64,000 nt of DNA from Candidatus Panguiarchaeum symbiosum (GCA_024720975.1 JANJXX010000002.1:1-64000); one strand, 5' to 3'; counted from the first letter of the stretch, positions 19,309 through 29,733 are shown. Notes: generated by a model not told the origin, from the sequence alone. A program made the numbers and translations.

Positions 19309-20541
19309 ATGATCAGTCAAATAGCAAAACAAATGTTGGAGCGACCTAGTTCAATTAGAGAAATAATGACACTTGTTGCTGAATATGAAAAGCACCCAGA
19401 GAAATTTCCTAAGCCTTTAATATACCTTGCAGGAGGTTGGCCCCAAGATCCACCGCCAGAAGTTCTTCGAGCAAAATTGCGAGAGGTTGTTAATGATGAT
19501 AAACTTTGGATAAAAGCTGCGAGGTACTCCCCAACAATAGGTTATCCTGACTTAATTGAACTTATTCCAGAATATGAATATCGGGTTTTTGGTCGGCGCA
19601 TTTATCCACAAAATGTAGTTTTCGGACTGGGATCATCAGCACAAACTTCTGCAATCTTCAAACTTCTCCTCGACCCCGGAGATGAAATAATACTGACGCG
19701 ACCCGGGTATCTGAATTATACCAGACAGATTGATCTTGAGCTTCACTCACAGGTTAAAATAAAGTATTGGCCAATCATTGAAGATTTGGAATTCAGACCT
19801 TCAATTGATGCATTAAATGACATGTTGACTAACAAGACAAAGGCTGTACTTGTTTGTTCCCCAGGAAATCCTGATGGTGCTGTCTGGAATGATTCCCAGT
19901 TGAGGGCTATGCATGATTTGGCGGAGGATCATAACTTCTACGTCATTATCGACGCCGCATATCGCGCATTTATATGGAACGGAGACAAAAAGCCACTTGA
20001 ACGCGAGCCACTTGAGAGAGAGATCTGGATCTGTTCTTTTAGCAAAGAGTTTAGGACACCCGGCTGGCGTGCGTCGTATGTTGTAGTACCCGAGGAACTT
20101 AAAAGACCCCTGGATACAATAGAACAAGCCCGAACGCTTGCTCCGGTTTCATTAGTTCAAATGATTATTATTAGACTGTTTTCAGATGCCGAGGCCCTGA
20201 AGGAATTAAAAAGATATTATGATTCTGGTGCTAGAAAGTATGCAGAGATTTCCCGTGAAGTTACAAAGGAGCTGCAAAGTATCGAAGATATAGGAGTGTT
20301 AAATCCTCAAGGAGGTTTCTATGTATTCTTCGATGTTAGTGCCTACAGCAATGACGATAAAAAGATCTGGCGCGACTTAATAGATAAAGAACAACTCGCA
20401 CTAGCGCCTGGCAGCGATTTTAACGGAGCGAAAGGTTGGCTGCGACTATCATTCGCGCCTGTTGTTGAGACACCTCAAGTTCTAAGGGAGGGTATTAGTA
20501 GATTAAAGCAGTATTTCTCGGGACTCAAAGCTCGCCAATAA
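19309..20541 (+). CDS. PLP-dependent aminotransferase class I/II
   Basis: LIYLAGGWPQDPPPE, NPDGAVWN, CSFSKEFRTPGWRASYVV; start chosen at the ATG (track starts at 19285). Confidence 0.93.
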   Translation: MISQIAKQMLERPSSIREIMTLVAEYEKHPEKFPKPLIYLAGGWPQDPPPEVLRAKLREVVNDDKLWIKAARYSPTIGYPDLIELIPEYEYRVFGRRIYPQNVVFGLGSSAQTSAIFKLLLDPGDEIILTRPGYLNYTRQIDLELHSQVKIKYWPIIEDLEFRPSIDALNDMLTNKTKAVLVCSPGNPDGAVWNDSQLRAMHDLAEDHNFYVIIDAAYRAFIWNGDKKPLEREPLEREIWICSFSKEFRTPGWRASYVVVPEELKRPLDTIEQARTLAPVSLVQMIIIRLFSDAEALKELKRYYDSGARKYAEISREVTKELQSIEDIGVLNPQGGFYVFFDVSAYSNDDKKIWRDLIDKEQLALAPGSDFNGAKGWLRLSFAPVVETPQVLREGISRLKQYFSGLKARQ

Positions 20542-21451
20542 TTTTCTCAAGGAACCACTCGTGCTCAAATTTTTTCAAATCTTCATATTTTTGTCCAACG
20601 CCAATAAATTCTATCGGTTTTTTAGTGACATGGATAAGCGTAATCGCAGCTCCACCCTTCACATCAGCGTCTACTTTTGTCAAGACGCTGCAGTCTATTC
20701 CTACTCCATTATTAAAGAGTTCTGCCTGAACAACTAGGTCATTACCCATTAGTGCATCAACCACTAAACAGCGAATATCTGGTTTAGACACTCTTACTAT
20801 TTTCTGCATTTCAGCTATCAAATCCACATCCGTAGCTAATCTACCAGCCGTATCAATGAGCACTACATCGATTTTTTTGGCTACAGCATGCGCTATTGCG
20901 TCGAAACATACTGAAGCAGGGTCCGCTCCATATTCCCTCTTTATCATGCGAATTCCTAGCCTCTTAGCGTGCTCTTCTAACTGTTCTATAGCGCCGGCAC
21001 GAAATGTGTCAGAACAAGCTAAAACTACAGAGAATCCGCTCTTTTTGAGTAAGTTTGCGATTTTAGCTATGGTTGTAGTTTTTCCGCTACCATTCGGTCC
21101 CAGAAAAACTATAACAAAAGGCTTCCATTGGCTTGATGATAAATTAGCGTTCCTTTGTTCTTGAATCTTCTTTAAAATATCAAGCGGTCTGATCGCAAGT
21201 ATTTGACTTAGTTCTTCCCTCACGGCATTTAGGACCAATTTCCTGGTATCTGAAAATCTTCCAACGGTTTGTCCCTTGAGTTTGTTTAAAACTGCTTTTG
21301 AAATCTCGCTGGCAACGGAGGCTGCTACATCTGCAGCGATAAGATTTAGTTCAAATTCGAATAGAATCCTTGTTAGATCTGACTCGCTTAGCTCTTTATA
21401 TGCAATCTTCTCAACTAAGCCGGCTACGGCTCTTCTAAGTGCATCGAACAA
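20525..21451 (-). CDS. ftsY: Signal recognition particle receptor FtsY
   Basis: 308 aa; GPNGSGKTTTIAKIANLLK, DTFRAGAIEQL, DTAGR, TKVDADVKGGAA. Confidence 0.97.
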   Translation of the reverse strand: MFDALRRAVAGLVEKIAYKELSESDLTRILFEFELNLIAADVAASVASEISKAVLNKLKGQTVGRFSDTRKLVLNAVREELSQILAIRPLDILKKIQEQRNANLSSSQWKPFVIVFLGPNGSGKTTTIAKIANLLKKSGFSVVLACSDTFRAGAIEQLEEHAKRLGIRMIKREYGADPASVCFDAIAHAVAKKIDVVLIDTAGRLATDVDLIAEMQKIVRVSKPDIRCLVVDALMGNDLVVQAELFNNGVGIDCSVLTKVDADVKGGAAITLIHVTKKPIEFIGVGQKYEDLKKFEHEWFLEKIIGEL

Positions 21452-21524
21452 TCAAATCACACAGAAAAATTTCTCTTATACTTTCAAAGACAGCTTTATC
21501 ACCTCAAAAATATTGAATTAAATT

Positions 21525-23567
21525 TTGAGCACAAGTCAAAGGATAATAGGTGCCAGCTTGTTGCGCATACTCGGACTGGACATTTTGCCGGATCGACGCA
21601 ATTTCTTCTTTGTAATTCTGAATTCCGAAACACAAGAGATCATTCTCAAGGGCATTGTAAGTAGAGGAGATCTCATTGACTTCATAAAGAGGAACTCAAT
21701 AGACTTAGTGGCTATAGATAACATCTTTGAATTATACAGCAACACAAATGAAATACTGCGGTTTCTTGAGGAGACTGGAACAACTCTGGTACAAGTTACT
21801 GGTTCTATGTTTAGGCAGAGAAAGCTCGCTTCAATAGCTAAAGAATACGATATGCACAGGGGTGGAAAGTTATCCCCAGAGCAAGCTGCAGAAATAGCGG
21901 CCAGGCTTGCCGCCTCTAAAGAGGGAGCAAAAGTTGTAGCATTTATGGAGGCTACCTTGATTACAATCACACGTTCGAGAAGCTTCGGAGTCGTTGGTGG
22001 AAGTCATCAGAGACAATACCTTAGAGCCGCGGAAGCGCGGATAAAGGCTGCTGCCAAGGAAGTGTTAGATCTTTTAAACGAGAGGGGAATTCCCTATGAT
22101 CTATTCGTACGCCAAGGTGAGGGTGGATATAAGTCTGCTAAGATAATTGTCTATGAATCATTCAATAACCTTCGCGGCATCATAAAGCAGACTGAGAACG
22201 ATTGGTATCAAATAAAGATTGAACCAATAAGCCATAATAAACTGCTCTTCATAAATGGATCTGAACCATCCGAAGTTTCTAAGAAGGGGCAATACCTAAT
22301 AATTGGAATCGATCCAGGCGAGACGACGGGTCTTGCAATACTAAATTTAAATGGAGATGTACTATACATTGCGAGCAGAAGGTCTATAGGATTATTTGAT
22401 CTTATCGATGAGATCTACAAACATGGGCAGCCACTAATAATCAGCTGTGATGTTCCAAAAGTACCACATTTCGTGAAGATGATTGCTACACAATCTGGAG
22501 CAGTTATATATAGACCTGATAAGGTACTGCCAGTAAGCAAGAAGAATGAAGTTGCAAGAAAAGCTGGGGTGAAAGTCTTCGATTCTCATCAACGCGATGC
22601 ATATGTCGCCGCTTGGCTAGCTTACAAGCACTACGAGAAGAAGTTCTCTAAGATCAACGCCTTAGCGAAGTACATACCATTTATCGACGCGGATTCAATT
22701 AAAGCTGAAGTCGTACTTAAGAGTATCGACGTGCGCTCTGCCATAATTATGCAACTCTCTAAACTTCTCCAAGAGCCGCAAAAAACTGAAAATATAATCT
22801 CCTCACGGGAAGCTATACTGCAGAAGGAAAATTCTATCCTCAGGGAGAAGTATGTACAGCTTAAAGAAAAGTATGAAGAAATCCTAAAAGAAAACGAAAA
22901 CCTCCGCTTAAAACTGGCTGAGAGTGAACGTAGAATATCAGAGCTGTTAAAGGAGCTCGAAAAAACTCACAGAGAAGAGTTTAAGAGAACTCTTGACGAA
23001 TTAAAACTCAAGGATCCCATCGTACAAAAGCTTTGCCTAGAGAACGAGACTCTTAAAGGTACCATTACGAATCTCGAAAATAAAATAAGGACGTTAGAGT
23101 CCAAGATCGAGATCCTAGAGCGAATTGCTTCGAGAGAAAATGACGAAGTGATCATTAAAAAAATTCCTACTCTATCACATCAGACAGCAGAGGAGTGGAT
23201 CCAAACTTATGGTTTGACTCGATTTGATTTCATTCTAACGCATAGGATCTTGTTCAGTTCTAGATTGCTTGAGATATTGAAGGAGTCAAAAATTCTGGGA
23301 ATAATACTAGTTGACCGAGATTCAACTCCACCAGAAACGGTCCATACACTAGAAGCCAATGGCATTGCAGTGATCGATTATCAGGATACTTTAGATCTTA
23401 TAGACAAAAATCTATTGGTGCAGAAGATCAAGATATCAGAAATACGCAAGCGGATTCGAGGCATTCTTATCGAGCGGTTTGAATCCCATGAGCATCTATA
23501 TCAGGAGTTCTTAGAGATCCTCGAGGAGTATAGAAAGAAGAGGTTAGAAGAACTGCTTAATGAATAA
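21525..23567 (+). CDS. DUF460 family protein (RNase H-like fold, coiled coil)
   Basis: 680 aa; YLIIGIDPGETTGLAIL, DSHQRDAYVAAWLAY; central coiled coil. Confidence 0.92.
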   Translation: MSTSQRIIGASLLRILGLDILPDRRNFFFVILNSETQEIILKGIVSRGDLIDFIKRNSIDLVAIDNIFELYSNTNEILRFLEETGTTLVQVTGSMFRQRKLASIAKEYDMHRGGKLSPEQAAEIAARLAASKEGAKVVAFMEATLITITRSRSFGVVGGSHQRQYLRAAEARIKAAAKEVLDLLNERGIPYDLFVRQGEGGYKSAKIIVYESFNNLRGIIKQTENDWYQIKIEPISHNKLLFINGSEPSEVSKKGQYLIIGIDPGETTGLAILNLNGDVLYIASRRSIGLFDLIDEIYKHGQPLIISCDVPKVPHFVKMIATQSGAVIYRPDKVLPVSKKNEVARKAGVKVFDSHQRDAYVAAWLAYKHYEKKFSKINALAKYIPFIDADSIKAEVVLKSIDVRSAIIMQLSKLLQEPQKTENIISSREAILQKENSILREKYVQLKEKYEEILKENENLRLKLAESERRISELLKELEKTHREEFKRTLDELKLKDPIVQKLCLENETLKGTITNLENKIRTLESKIEILERIASRENDEVIIKKIPTLSHQTAEEWIQTYGLTRFDFILTHRILFSSRLLEILKESKILGIILVDRDSTPPETVHTLEANGIAVIDYQDTLDLIDKNLLVQKIKISEIRKRIRGILIERFESHEHLYQEFLEILEEYRKKRLEELLNE

Positions 23568-24944
23568 TCATTTTTTGATTTTGAAGTATTTTCGATATAC
23601 CCGAAGTGCAATTCCAAAAATGACTACAAGCGAAATTATTGCATAAATTATGGGGGCTACTAGTTCGATAGGACTTACTTCCTTCTCCTCCTTATACATA
23701 ACCCTATAGGCAAATATTTCTGAACTATATGAGCCATAAGTTGAGAAGATTGTTGCATTGACTAATATCCATCTCGTTCTGTTGTCTAAGCTCTCAATAG
23801 TATATGATAACGAAATTGGGGATATTGAGATAGGCTTTGATGTTCTGTAGATTGTTTTATTCTCACTATCAAGTAAGGCATAAGACAATTTTACCTCGGT
23901 GATATTTCCAAATCCAGTTCCAGGAATTACATAGACTTTGCAGGGTTTACCTGCATATGGGTCCTTTGCCACAACTGCTAGTATAGGATATATAGGCAGA
24001 CTAAAGACACCTTTCTCAAGATACATGCTTATGTATATCATTAGCTCAGTTGAGGGAACGATTCCATAGGTTTTGAACCAGACTAAGCCTGAGCTGTCCA
24101 GGAGGATAATAAGGGGCTCTGCATTTGTGCTATTTACTGTAAAGATCTCAAGTGAACCATTCTTTCCCGCGAGGACAATCGTTTGATTGTCCCAAACAAT
24201 GGATACATTTTTCGGTAATGTTTTATTTGAGAGATACTTGGAGATGTTGAAGCTATTTGTTGTATCAATTACTAGGGTGTGAATATCACTCTTGAAGCGC
24301 TCGATTAGGCTTTGTGCATAATTCAGAATTATGTCTAGTGTTTCATCTACCTCTATTCTTGCGTAGATTAGAAGGAAGATCCTTGAATCCGCTCCTTCTA
24401 GGATATTTCTTATAAGCGTCGTGTTGTTAGAGGGATCAAATGTTGTTATGTTAAAGTAGGATATTCTACCGTATAGAGCTATTCTGGGAAAATAGCTACC
24501 ATAGACTAAGTTCAAATATTCCTTATCGGATACGGGAACTATCTGTCCCGAATAGTTCGAGTACACTTTACTAAGTTCTGGGGTTAATTTTTGGAAAAAT
24601 ACCTTCAGTGCACACGTATACTCAACTGATGAACTCTCATTGCTTAGATATTCGTAGTAGTTCCCAAACAGCGAAATATTGACGCTTCTTATAGCATTTG
24701 CTGGAATAATTCCGGAGTATATTTGTCTCAATGCTTCATCAACGGATGAACAGTTAATAAGCGATCCGTTCTCCAGGGATATTATTGCAATTGGAAGTCT
24801 AGTTACGTTGTCAGTTTTATTGCTGGCTAATATTGAGACTCCTTTGTCTGAATCAACAACGATTGTTTCATTGATTCTAATCATAGGAACAGCATTCAAA
24901 ACTAATAGGATTAATATTAGAGTTCTCAGCAACTCACTTCGCAT
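23568..24944 (-). CDS. Secreted, membrane-anchored surface protein, function unknown
   Basis: 458 aa; N-terminal signal-like segment, many N-x-S/T sequons, C-terminal TM (APIIYAIISLVVIFGIALRVYRKYF). Confidence 0.8.
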   Translation of the reverse strand: MRSELLRTLILILLVLNAVPMIRINETIVVDSDKGVSILASNKTDNVTRLPIAIISLENGSLINCSSVDEALRQIYSGIIPANAIRSVNISLFGNYYEYLSNESSSVEYTCALKVFFQKLTPELSKVYSNYSGQIVPVSDKEYLNLVYGSYFPRIALYGRISYFNITTFDPSNNTTLIRNILEGADSRIFLLIYARIEVDETLDIILNYAQSLIERFKSDIHTLVIDTTNSFNISKYLSNKTLPKNVSIVWDNQTIVLAGKNGSLEIFTVNSTNAEPLIILLDSSGLVWFKTYGIVPSTELMIYISMYLEKGVFSLPIYPILAVVAKDPYAGKPCKVYVIPGTGFGNITEVKLSYALLDSENKTIYRTSKPISISPISLSYTIESLDNRTRWILVNATIFSTYGSYSSEIFAYRVMYKEEKEVSPIELVAPIIYAIISLVVIFGIALRVYRKYFKIKK

Positions 24945-24992
24945 TTTTGGTCACGTATATTTCTAAGTTGTAATCAATTTAGATTAAATATG

Positions 24993-25706
24993 CTACAAAA
25001 CTGACTCAATACCAAAGATTGCTAAAGCTTTAGCTATTCTATCTGATAGATCAACCGGTAATTTGAGTCCGGCCAACCAATATATGCTTGAGACAAGGAA
25101 AATAGCATTATTAGCCTTTCCTAGTAGACTATTATTGGCTATACTGCACGAAGAAAAAACAACCACGTTTCCATTTCCATAGTGAACAACACAACTAACG
25201 ATTGCATCTGGAGGACTATGATTTTTGCTACTCCTTACGAGCACTCTATTTTTATCACTCTCTCCGTCAATCAATATTAGAGCCTTTGGATGCTGAGCGA
25301 TTATTTCATTTACACCACTTGTGATGCTGTGCTTCTTATTTATACTTGTAAGGAGAACATGTTCTGTATCGTTTTGTTCTTTTATTATGTTGTCTGAGAC
25401 ATATATTCCCATTTCGGCTAAAAATTTAGACGCAAAATCAAAGTGCGGGGCACTCTCTGTGTCCAGTAAAACGAGTGCTCCTAATCCGTCACGTATTGCT
25501 CTAAGCATAAGTGAGACTTGGTCGCGCGTCCTCATTTCATATCTCGGACATATAAGCAGAACTTTGCCCCTAGAAAGCTCATCTAATTTGACCTCCCTCA
25601 GCGGATGTGTCTTGAATCCCAAATGCTCAAGGAGTGATTTGAAATCGTCTAAATCACCTGAATAGAAACCAGCACCATCAAGGATTACTGATACGGCTTC
25701 GAACAC
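24993..25706 (-). CDS. Hypothetical protein, GATase-1/GIFT-like alpha/beta domain
   Basis: 237 aa; VLLICPRYEMRTRDQVSLMLRAIRDGLGALVLLDTE; GNVVVFSS. Confidence 0.7.
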   Translation of the reverse strand: MFEAVSVILDGAGFYSGDLDDFKSLLEHLGFKTHPLREVKLDELSRGKVLLICPRYEMRTRDQVSLMLRAIRDGLGALVLLDTESAPHFDFASKFLAEMGIYVSDNIIKEQNDTEHVLLTSINKKHSITSGVNEIIAQHPKALILIDGESDKNRVLVRSSKNHSPPDAIVSCVVHYGNGNVVVFSSCSIANNSLLGKANNAIFLVSSIYWLAGLKLPVDLSDRIAKALAIFGIESVL

Positions 25707-25777
25707 CTTAATCTCCTGTGGAAAGCTCTGTATTATATTGAGATAAAATTTATGAAATCGTTGTTATTAAGGTCTCT

Positions 25778-26311
25778 GTGAATGTGATAAGAATGGTACT
25801 GCCGGGCGTTTACTTTAGGAGAATCATTAGAAGCGTAGTGTTCGACTTCGATGAGCATGGCATTTTAGAGGCTCTACTTCGATACCCAGCAGGAGAGTAT
25901 GGAGAGTCCGTAACCTATGAGAGAATTGAGAGAACATCTATAATCTCAAAGATTTACTCAACATTACCAATCCAAACTGAAGCAATACTCCTCGATGATG
26001 TTGAGATTCTTATTAAACTTCCGAGGTACTATAGACAAAAGATCTATAGGCGCGATCACATTGCTTACCCCGGTCAAATAATTTATCGTCCCCAAGTACC
26101 AGCAATCTCAATAGCAGCAGGTCTCCTCGAAACATATGAACCAGTAGAAATAATAGGCGAAGTAAAAACGGTGGAAAAACAAGAGAGTCGAGAATATGTT
26201 CCAAGGGAGATTCAAGAGCTGGCTGATAAAATAAGAAATAGGGCTAGCGTCTATGTAGTCATACGCAAGTCGAAACCGGAGACGGAAGAAGATACTGAGG
26301 GCGACAAATGA
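25778..26311 (+). CDS. Hypothetical protein upstream of gar1
   Basis: 177 aa; overlaps the next CDS start by 4 nt. Confidence 0.75.
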   Translation: MNVIRMVLPGVYFRRIIRSVVFDFDEHGILEALLRYPAGEYGESVTYERIERTSIISKIYSTLPIQTEAILLDDVEILIKLPRYYRQKIYRRDHIAYPGQIIYRPQVPAISIAAGLLETYEPVEIIGEVKTVEKQESREYVPREIQELADKIRNRASVYVVIRKSKPETEEDTEGDK

Positions 26312-26661
26312 TTGGACCTCTTAAAAAAGTGGGAGAGATACTTCATATATCCAATCTTACGGATAATATTCTAATAGTTAAACTTGATGAGTTCGTAAAG
26401 CCGGGAACAGTCATTTACAACGGTTTCATGAGAGAACTTGGAGTTGTCATTGAATGTTTTGGCCCGACGAAGTCTCCATATGCACGCGTCAAAATAAATA
26501 GTAAGGAGAAGGACCACATTCTGGAACTTCTGGACAGGAGAGCGAAAGAACAAACGAGCAAAGACCTACGACAACAACTTCTTTGCTACGTAATAGCTGG
26601 TGAGGAGGAGAAAGTTCAATGGAGGAAAATGCCACACCCACGGAAAGGCCAAGTACACTAG
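26308..26661 (+). CDS. gar1: H/ACA RNP protein Gar1
   Basis: LKKVGEILHISNLTDNILIVKLDEFVKPGTVIYNGFMRELGVVIECFGPTKSPYARVKI. Confidence 0.87.
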   Translation: MIGPLKKVGEILHISNLTDNILIVKLDEFVKPGTVIYNGFMRELGVVIECFGPTKSPYARVKINSKEKDHILELLDRRAKEQTSKDLRQQLLCYVIAGEEEKVQWRKMPHPRKGQVH

Positions 26662-27185
26662 TTACATGCCCAAACACTGTAATTACATCTACCGTTCGTG
26701 TTACTCCTACCACAAGAAAGTTTATGAAAGTTATGTCCGCGCTCACTGGTGCTTCAATTCTCCCGCGAGGGAAATCTCGTCTTGATGACATTGCATATAT
26801 TGCTAAAAAGGCAGGATTCACATCATTTCTTGTAGTCTTCTCTTACAAAGGTCAACCCTCACGGATTGACATATACTCTCTAAGACCTGAAGGTTACTTT
26901 GAAAAATTAGGCCTAGTGATCATGAGAGGCTTCAACTTATTTGCAAGTCCCCCTGCGTGCGTTGGTATGGAATTATCTCTTGCTGGAAGTAACGCCGTGT
27001 CAAAGAATTTATGGAGGATCTTAATGAACGCTTTTGGAAATGATGATTGCTCAAAATATCGCGGAGGAAAAATATCTAAGTGTCAGATTTGTGACGAAAA
27101 CCTCGAGTCGGTGATATCCTTTTGGTGGAAAGAGAAACTTTTAGCGAAAATTCTGGTAAGACACGTAAAATGCTTGAGGGAATAA
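26619..27185 (+). CDS. Brix domain (Imp4-like) ribosome biogenesis protein
   Basis: 188 aa; TRKFMKVMSALTGASILPRGKSRLDDIAYIAKKAGFTSFLVVFSYKGQPSRIDIY. Confidence 0.83.
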   Translation: MEENATPTERPSTLVTCPNTVITSTVRVTPTTRKFMKVMSALTGASILPRGKSRLDDIAYIAKKAGFTSFLVVFSYKGQPSRIDIYSLRPEGYFEKLGLVIMRGFNLFASPPACVGMELSLAGSNAVSKNLWRILMNAFGNDDCSKYRGGKISKCQICDENLESVISFWWKEKLLAKILVRHVKCLRE

Positions 27186-27427
27186 TAAAAATAACACTTA
27201 AGTTTGAGCGCTTAGAGGATCTCATAGCAATTTACAAGGCATTAGTGCCAGAGACTAAAAACCCTCCCACACATAGATCTGAAGCCAAAGTTTGGATCGA
27301 GGATAGATCATTAAAAATAGAGATTTCTTCTAAAGACTTGATTAGTTTAAGAGCAGCTCTCAACAGTTACCTCCGATGGATATACATACTTACCATGGGA
27401 TTAAAGGTGATGAAGAATGTCAACTGA
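27170..27427 (+). CDS. pcc1: KEOPS complex subunit Pcc1
   Basis: MLEGIIKITLKFERLEDLIAIYKALVPETKN...KIEISSKDLISLRAALNSYLRWI; internal ATG used (track starts 27122). Confidence 0.82.
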   Translation: MLEGIIKITLKFERLEDLIAIYKALVPETKNPPTHRSEAKVWIEDRSLKIEISSKDLISLRAALNSYLRWIYILTMGLKVMKNVN

Positions 27428-27743
27428 AGCAATGAAACTTGCTCAGGCGAAACAACAACAGATCTTGGTTCTCGAGGAGTACCTACGGTTGTACAAACAA
27501 AGATTAATGGAAATAGAGACTGCTATTAGATCACTAAATAAAGCTAAAGTCCATGGAGAAGATTCTGCATATGAAATTCTGGGAGCAAATATTTTAGTTA
27601 GAAGAAACATAGATGAGCTCGTTACAGAGCTTGACCAGGAAAAAGACGTGTTGTCCAAAAGGATTCAGAGCATTGAAGAACAATTAATAGCCCTGCGAAG
27701 AGAATTGCGAGAACTTGTATCTAAAAAACCAGAAGGAGGATAG
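27417..27743 (+). CDS. pfdB: Prefoldin beta subunit
   Basis: 108 aa; two coiled coils flanking AYEILGANILVRRNIDELVTELDQEKD. Confidence 0.87.
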   Translation: MSTEAMKLAQAKQQQILVLEEYLRLYKQRLMEIETAIRSLNKAKVHGEDSAYEILGANILVRRNIDELVTELDQEKDVLSKRIQSIEEQLIALRRELRELVSKKPEGG

Positions 27744-27751
27744 AGCTAGAC

Positions 27752-28105
27752 ATGGTAATATATAGATTTGAAAAAGAATTTGAATTCACACTGGGAACTG
27801 AAAACAAAAAAGTGAACTCGAACCTTCTAGGAGAAGCCCTAGAATCCGCTGAGGAGGAGGCATATAAAAGACTCCATGAAGCGGTTTCTAGACATTTCAT
27901 AGACTTCGCAATCGATGCCGACGTCAAACTACTACAGGAAAACAAAGGAATAAAATTACTAATACTGCTTACCATAAACCTTGAAATATCACCTATTAGC
28001 CCAAAAGTCACAGAGCAAGATCTGATCGCTAGGGAGATCGCTGATGCATTCTTTGAAACAATCAGAAAACAAATATCTAAAGTTCTGGGAGAAGCTTACC
28101 ACTGA
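27752..28105 (+). CDS. DUF3194-like protein
   Basis: 117 aa; position after pfdB matches the known archaeal arrangement; family call mainly from size and context. Confidence 0.65.
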   Translation: MVIYRFEKEFEFTLGTENKKVNSNLLGEALESAEEEAYKRLHEAVSRHFIDFAIDADVKLLQENKGIKLLILLTINLEISPISPKVTEQDLIAREIADAFFETIRKQISKVLGEAYH

Positions 28106-29084
28106 TCGTCCAGAACTATATGTGCTCATTCCCCATGAGAAGCCAGACTTTGATGCAATAGCATCCTCTTGTATTCTACAGAAACTGCTGACGACATTAA
28201 TGCAAATCAAAAGTGTAATTGTAATGGATTCGCCGACTCTGGAAACTCAATACGTTCTTAGAGAATTAAATATAGATCTCGTTTGGATGAATCCAGGAGA
28301 TTTTTCAACAGAAGGATCCTATGATGTCGTGTTGATAGATTCAAGCAACCCAGAAAGGTTCATTTCTGAACAAATAAAACAACTCATAGGAGCGTCAAGA
28401 AGGATTTTTGCGATCGATCATCACTTCACAGGCGAAAGTGCATCAGCTACCTTGGAATTGCTTTACCATCCGGTACCAGCGACCACAGAAATAATTCTAG
28501 GACTCAGCGAGGAGCTTGGAGTTCTAAGTAATATACTCGAAGATGAAAGGCTGACTAAACTAGCCATACTTGGCTTGGTCACAGATACATACTTCTTCAC
28601 TTTAGCAACACCAAGTACGTTTCGCTACATGAGCAAGCTATCCGAAAGAGTACAGTACATTAAGATCGTTGAGACCCTTAGAAAGAAAAGAGAGCAACCC
28701 CTACCGGAGAAACTAGCGCGCCTAAAGGCCATGCAAAGAATTATGCTAAGGGTAATTAACAGTAAAATCGTTTGCATCACACACGTGGGAAGCTATGAAT
28801 CAAAGGTTGCGAGTTCATTACTGGACATGGGAGCGGATCTCAGTATAGTGATATCACCCAAGAGAGAACGAGGAAAGAAGCTTATAAGAGTCATTCTCAG
28901 ATCCAAAGGAATTCAACTTGAGCCAATAGTTAAGGAAATTGCCGATGTGTATGGTGGATCTTATGGCATATTGATGAACTATGCGGGAGGTATTCAAATA
29001 TCCTCCAAGGAAAGGATTGATAAACTCAGGAAAGCTATCATGGAAATAGTCTTTAAACATTTAGGTGAAGGCGTGGAAACCTGA
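28044..29084 (+). CDS. DHH superfamily phosphoesterase
   Basis: HEKPDFDAIAS, VLIDSSNPE, AIDHHF, GGIQIS; N-terminal 62 nt overlap with the previous CDS suggests a possible later start. Confidence 0.9.
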   Translation: MHSLKQSENKYLKFWEKLTTDRPELYVLIPHEKPDFDAIASSCILQKLLTTLMQIKSVIVMDSPTLETQYVLRELNIDLVWMNPGDFSTEGSYDVVLIDSSNPERFISEQIKQLIGASRRIFAIDHHFTGESASATLELLYHPVPATTEIILGLSEELGVLSNILEDERLTKLAILGLVTDTYFFTLATPSTFRYMSKLSERVQYIKIVETLRKKREQPLPEKLARLKAMQRIMLRVINSKIVCITHVGSYESKVASSLLDMGADLSIVISPKRERGKKLIRVILRSKGIQLEPIVKEIADVYGGSYGILMNYAGGIQISSKERIDKLRKAIMEIVFKHLGEGVET

Positions 29085-29392
29085 TCTAATCCGTGATCTA
29101 TGTACACCGTATAGTGGTTCTGCTGACTTATTCACAGTATTATTCAAACAATGCATCAAAAAGCCTCGATGCCTGAGATCTTCAAATTAACACTAGCTAC
29201 ATATAACCTATCACTACATGCCAAGTTTGAGATTAACTGAGGATCTTCTAAACTTCTTAAGAGGAATACTCTTCTAGCCAATCAGGTATTTTTTAACTCA
29301 ATAGATTAGAGAGATTTTCGAGTGTAGGAAATTTTAAATCAAATTCCTACTTTTACTAAGCAAATGCACGAGTTGAGGCAGGGCGATATTTT

Positions 29393-29554
29393 ATGGATAA
29401 GTGGGTATGTACAGTCTGCGGCTATATTTATGATCCTGAAAAAGGAGATCCAACTCAAAACATCAGACCCGGAACGCCATTCGAGGAGTTACCTGATGAC
29501 TGGGTTTGTCCATTATGTGGAGCTCCAAAGGAGGCATTTGAAAAACTGAAGTGA
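29393..29554 (+). CDS. Rubredoxin (53 aa)
   Basis: Hand translation [53 protein letters not shown]; two CxxC pairs; below the track's size limit. Track ORF 29364..29549 is an overlapping wrong frame. Confidence 0.97.
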   Translation: MDKWVCTVCGYIYDPEKGDPTQNIRPGTPFEELPDDWVCPLCGAPKEAFEKLK

Positions 29555-29617
29555 TCAATAACTGATAACTAGAGGACGAAATTTTCCATCAAAATTTTTT
29601 GTGAAAAGCTGGTGTAG

Positions 29618-29733
29618 TGGGCCGGGGCGGACTCGAACCGCCGACCTTACGGTCTCCGCGACTTTTAGTACACTTGTACAACATAGAGTTCAATTCCTTC
29701 AGCCGTACGCGCTCCCAGCTGCGCCACCGGCCC
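29618..29733 (-). tRNA. tRNA-Phe(GAA) with ~43-nt intron
   Basis: rc GGGCCGGTGGCGCAGCTGGGAGCGCGTACGGCTGAAG-[GAATTG...GCGGAG]-ACCGTAAGGTCGGCGGTTCGAGTCCGCCCCGGCCCA; 73-nt mature tRNA if spliced at 37/38. Confidence 0.87.

Noticed and set aside
26489-26821. Minus-strand 110-aa ORF
   Set aside because: Antisense to gar1 and the Brix gene, which carry recognisable motifs
29364-29549. 61-aa ORF in the track
   Set aside because: Overlapping wrong frame of the rubredoxin gene at 29393-29554
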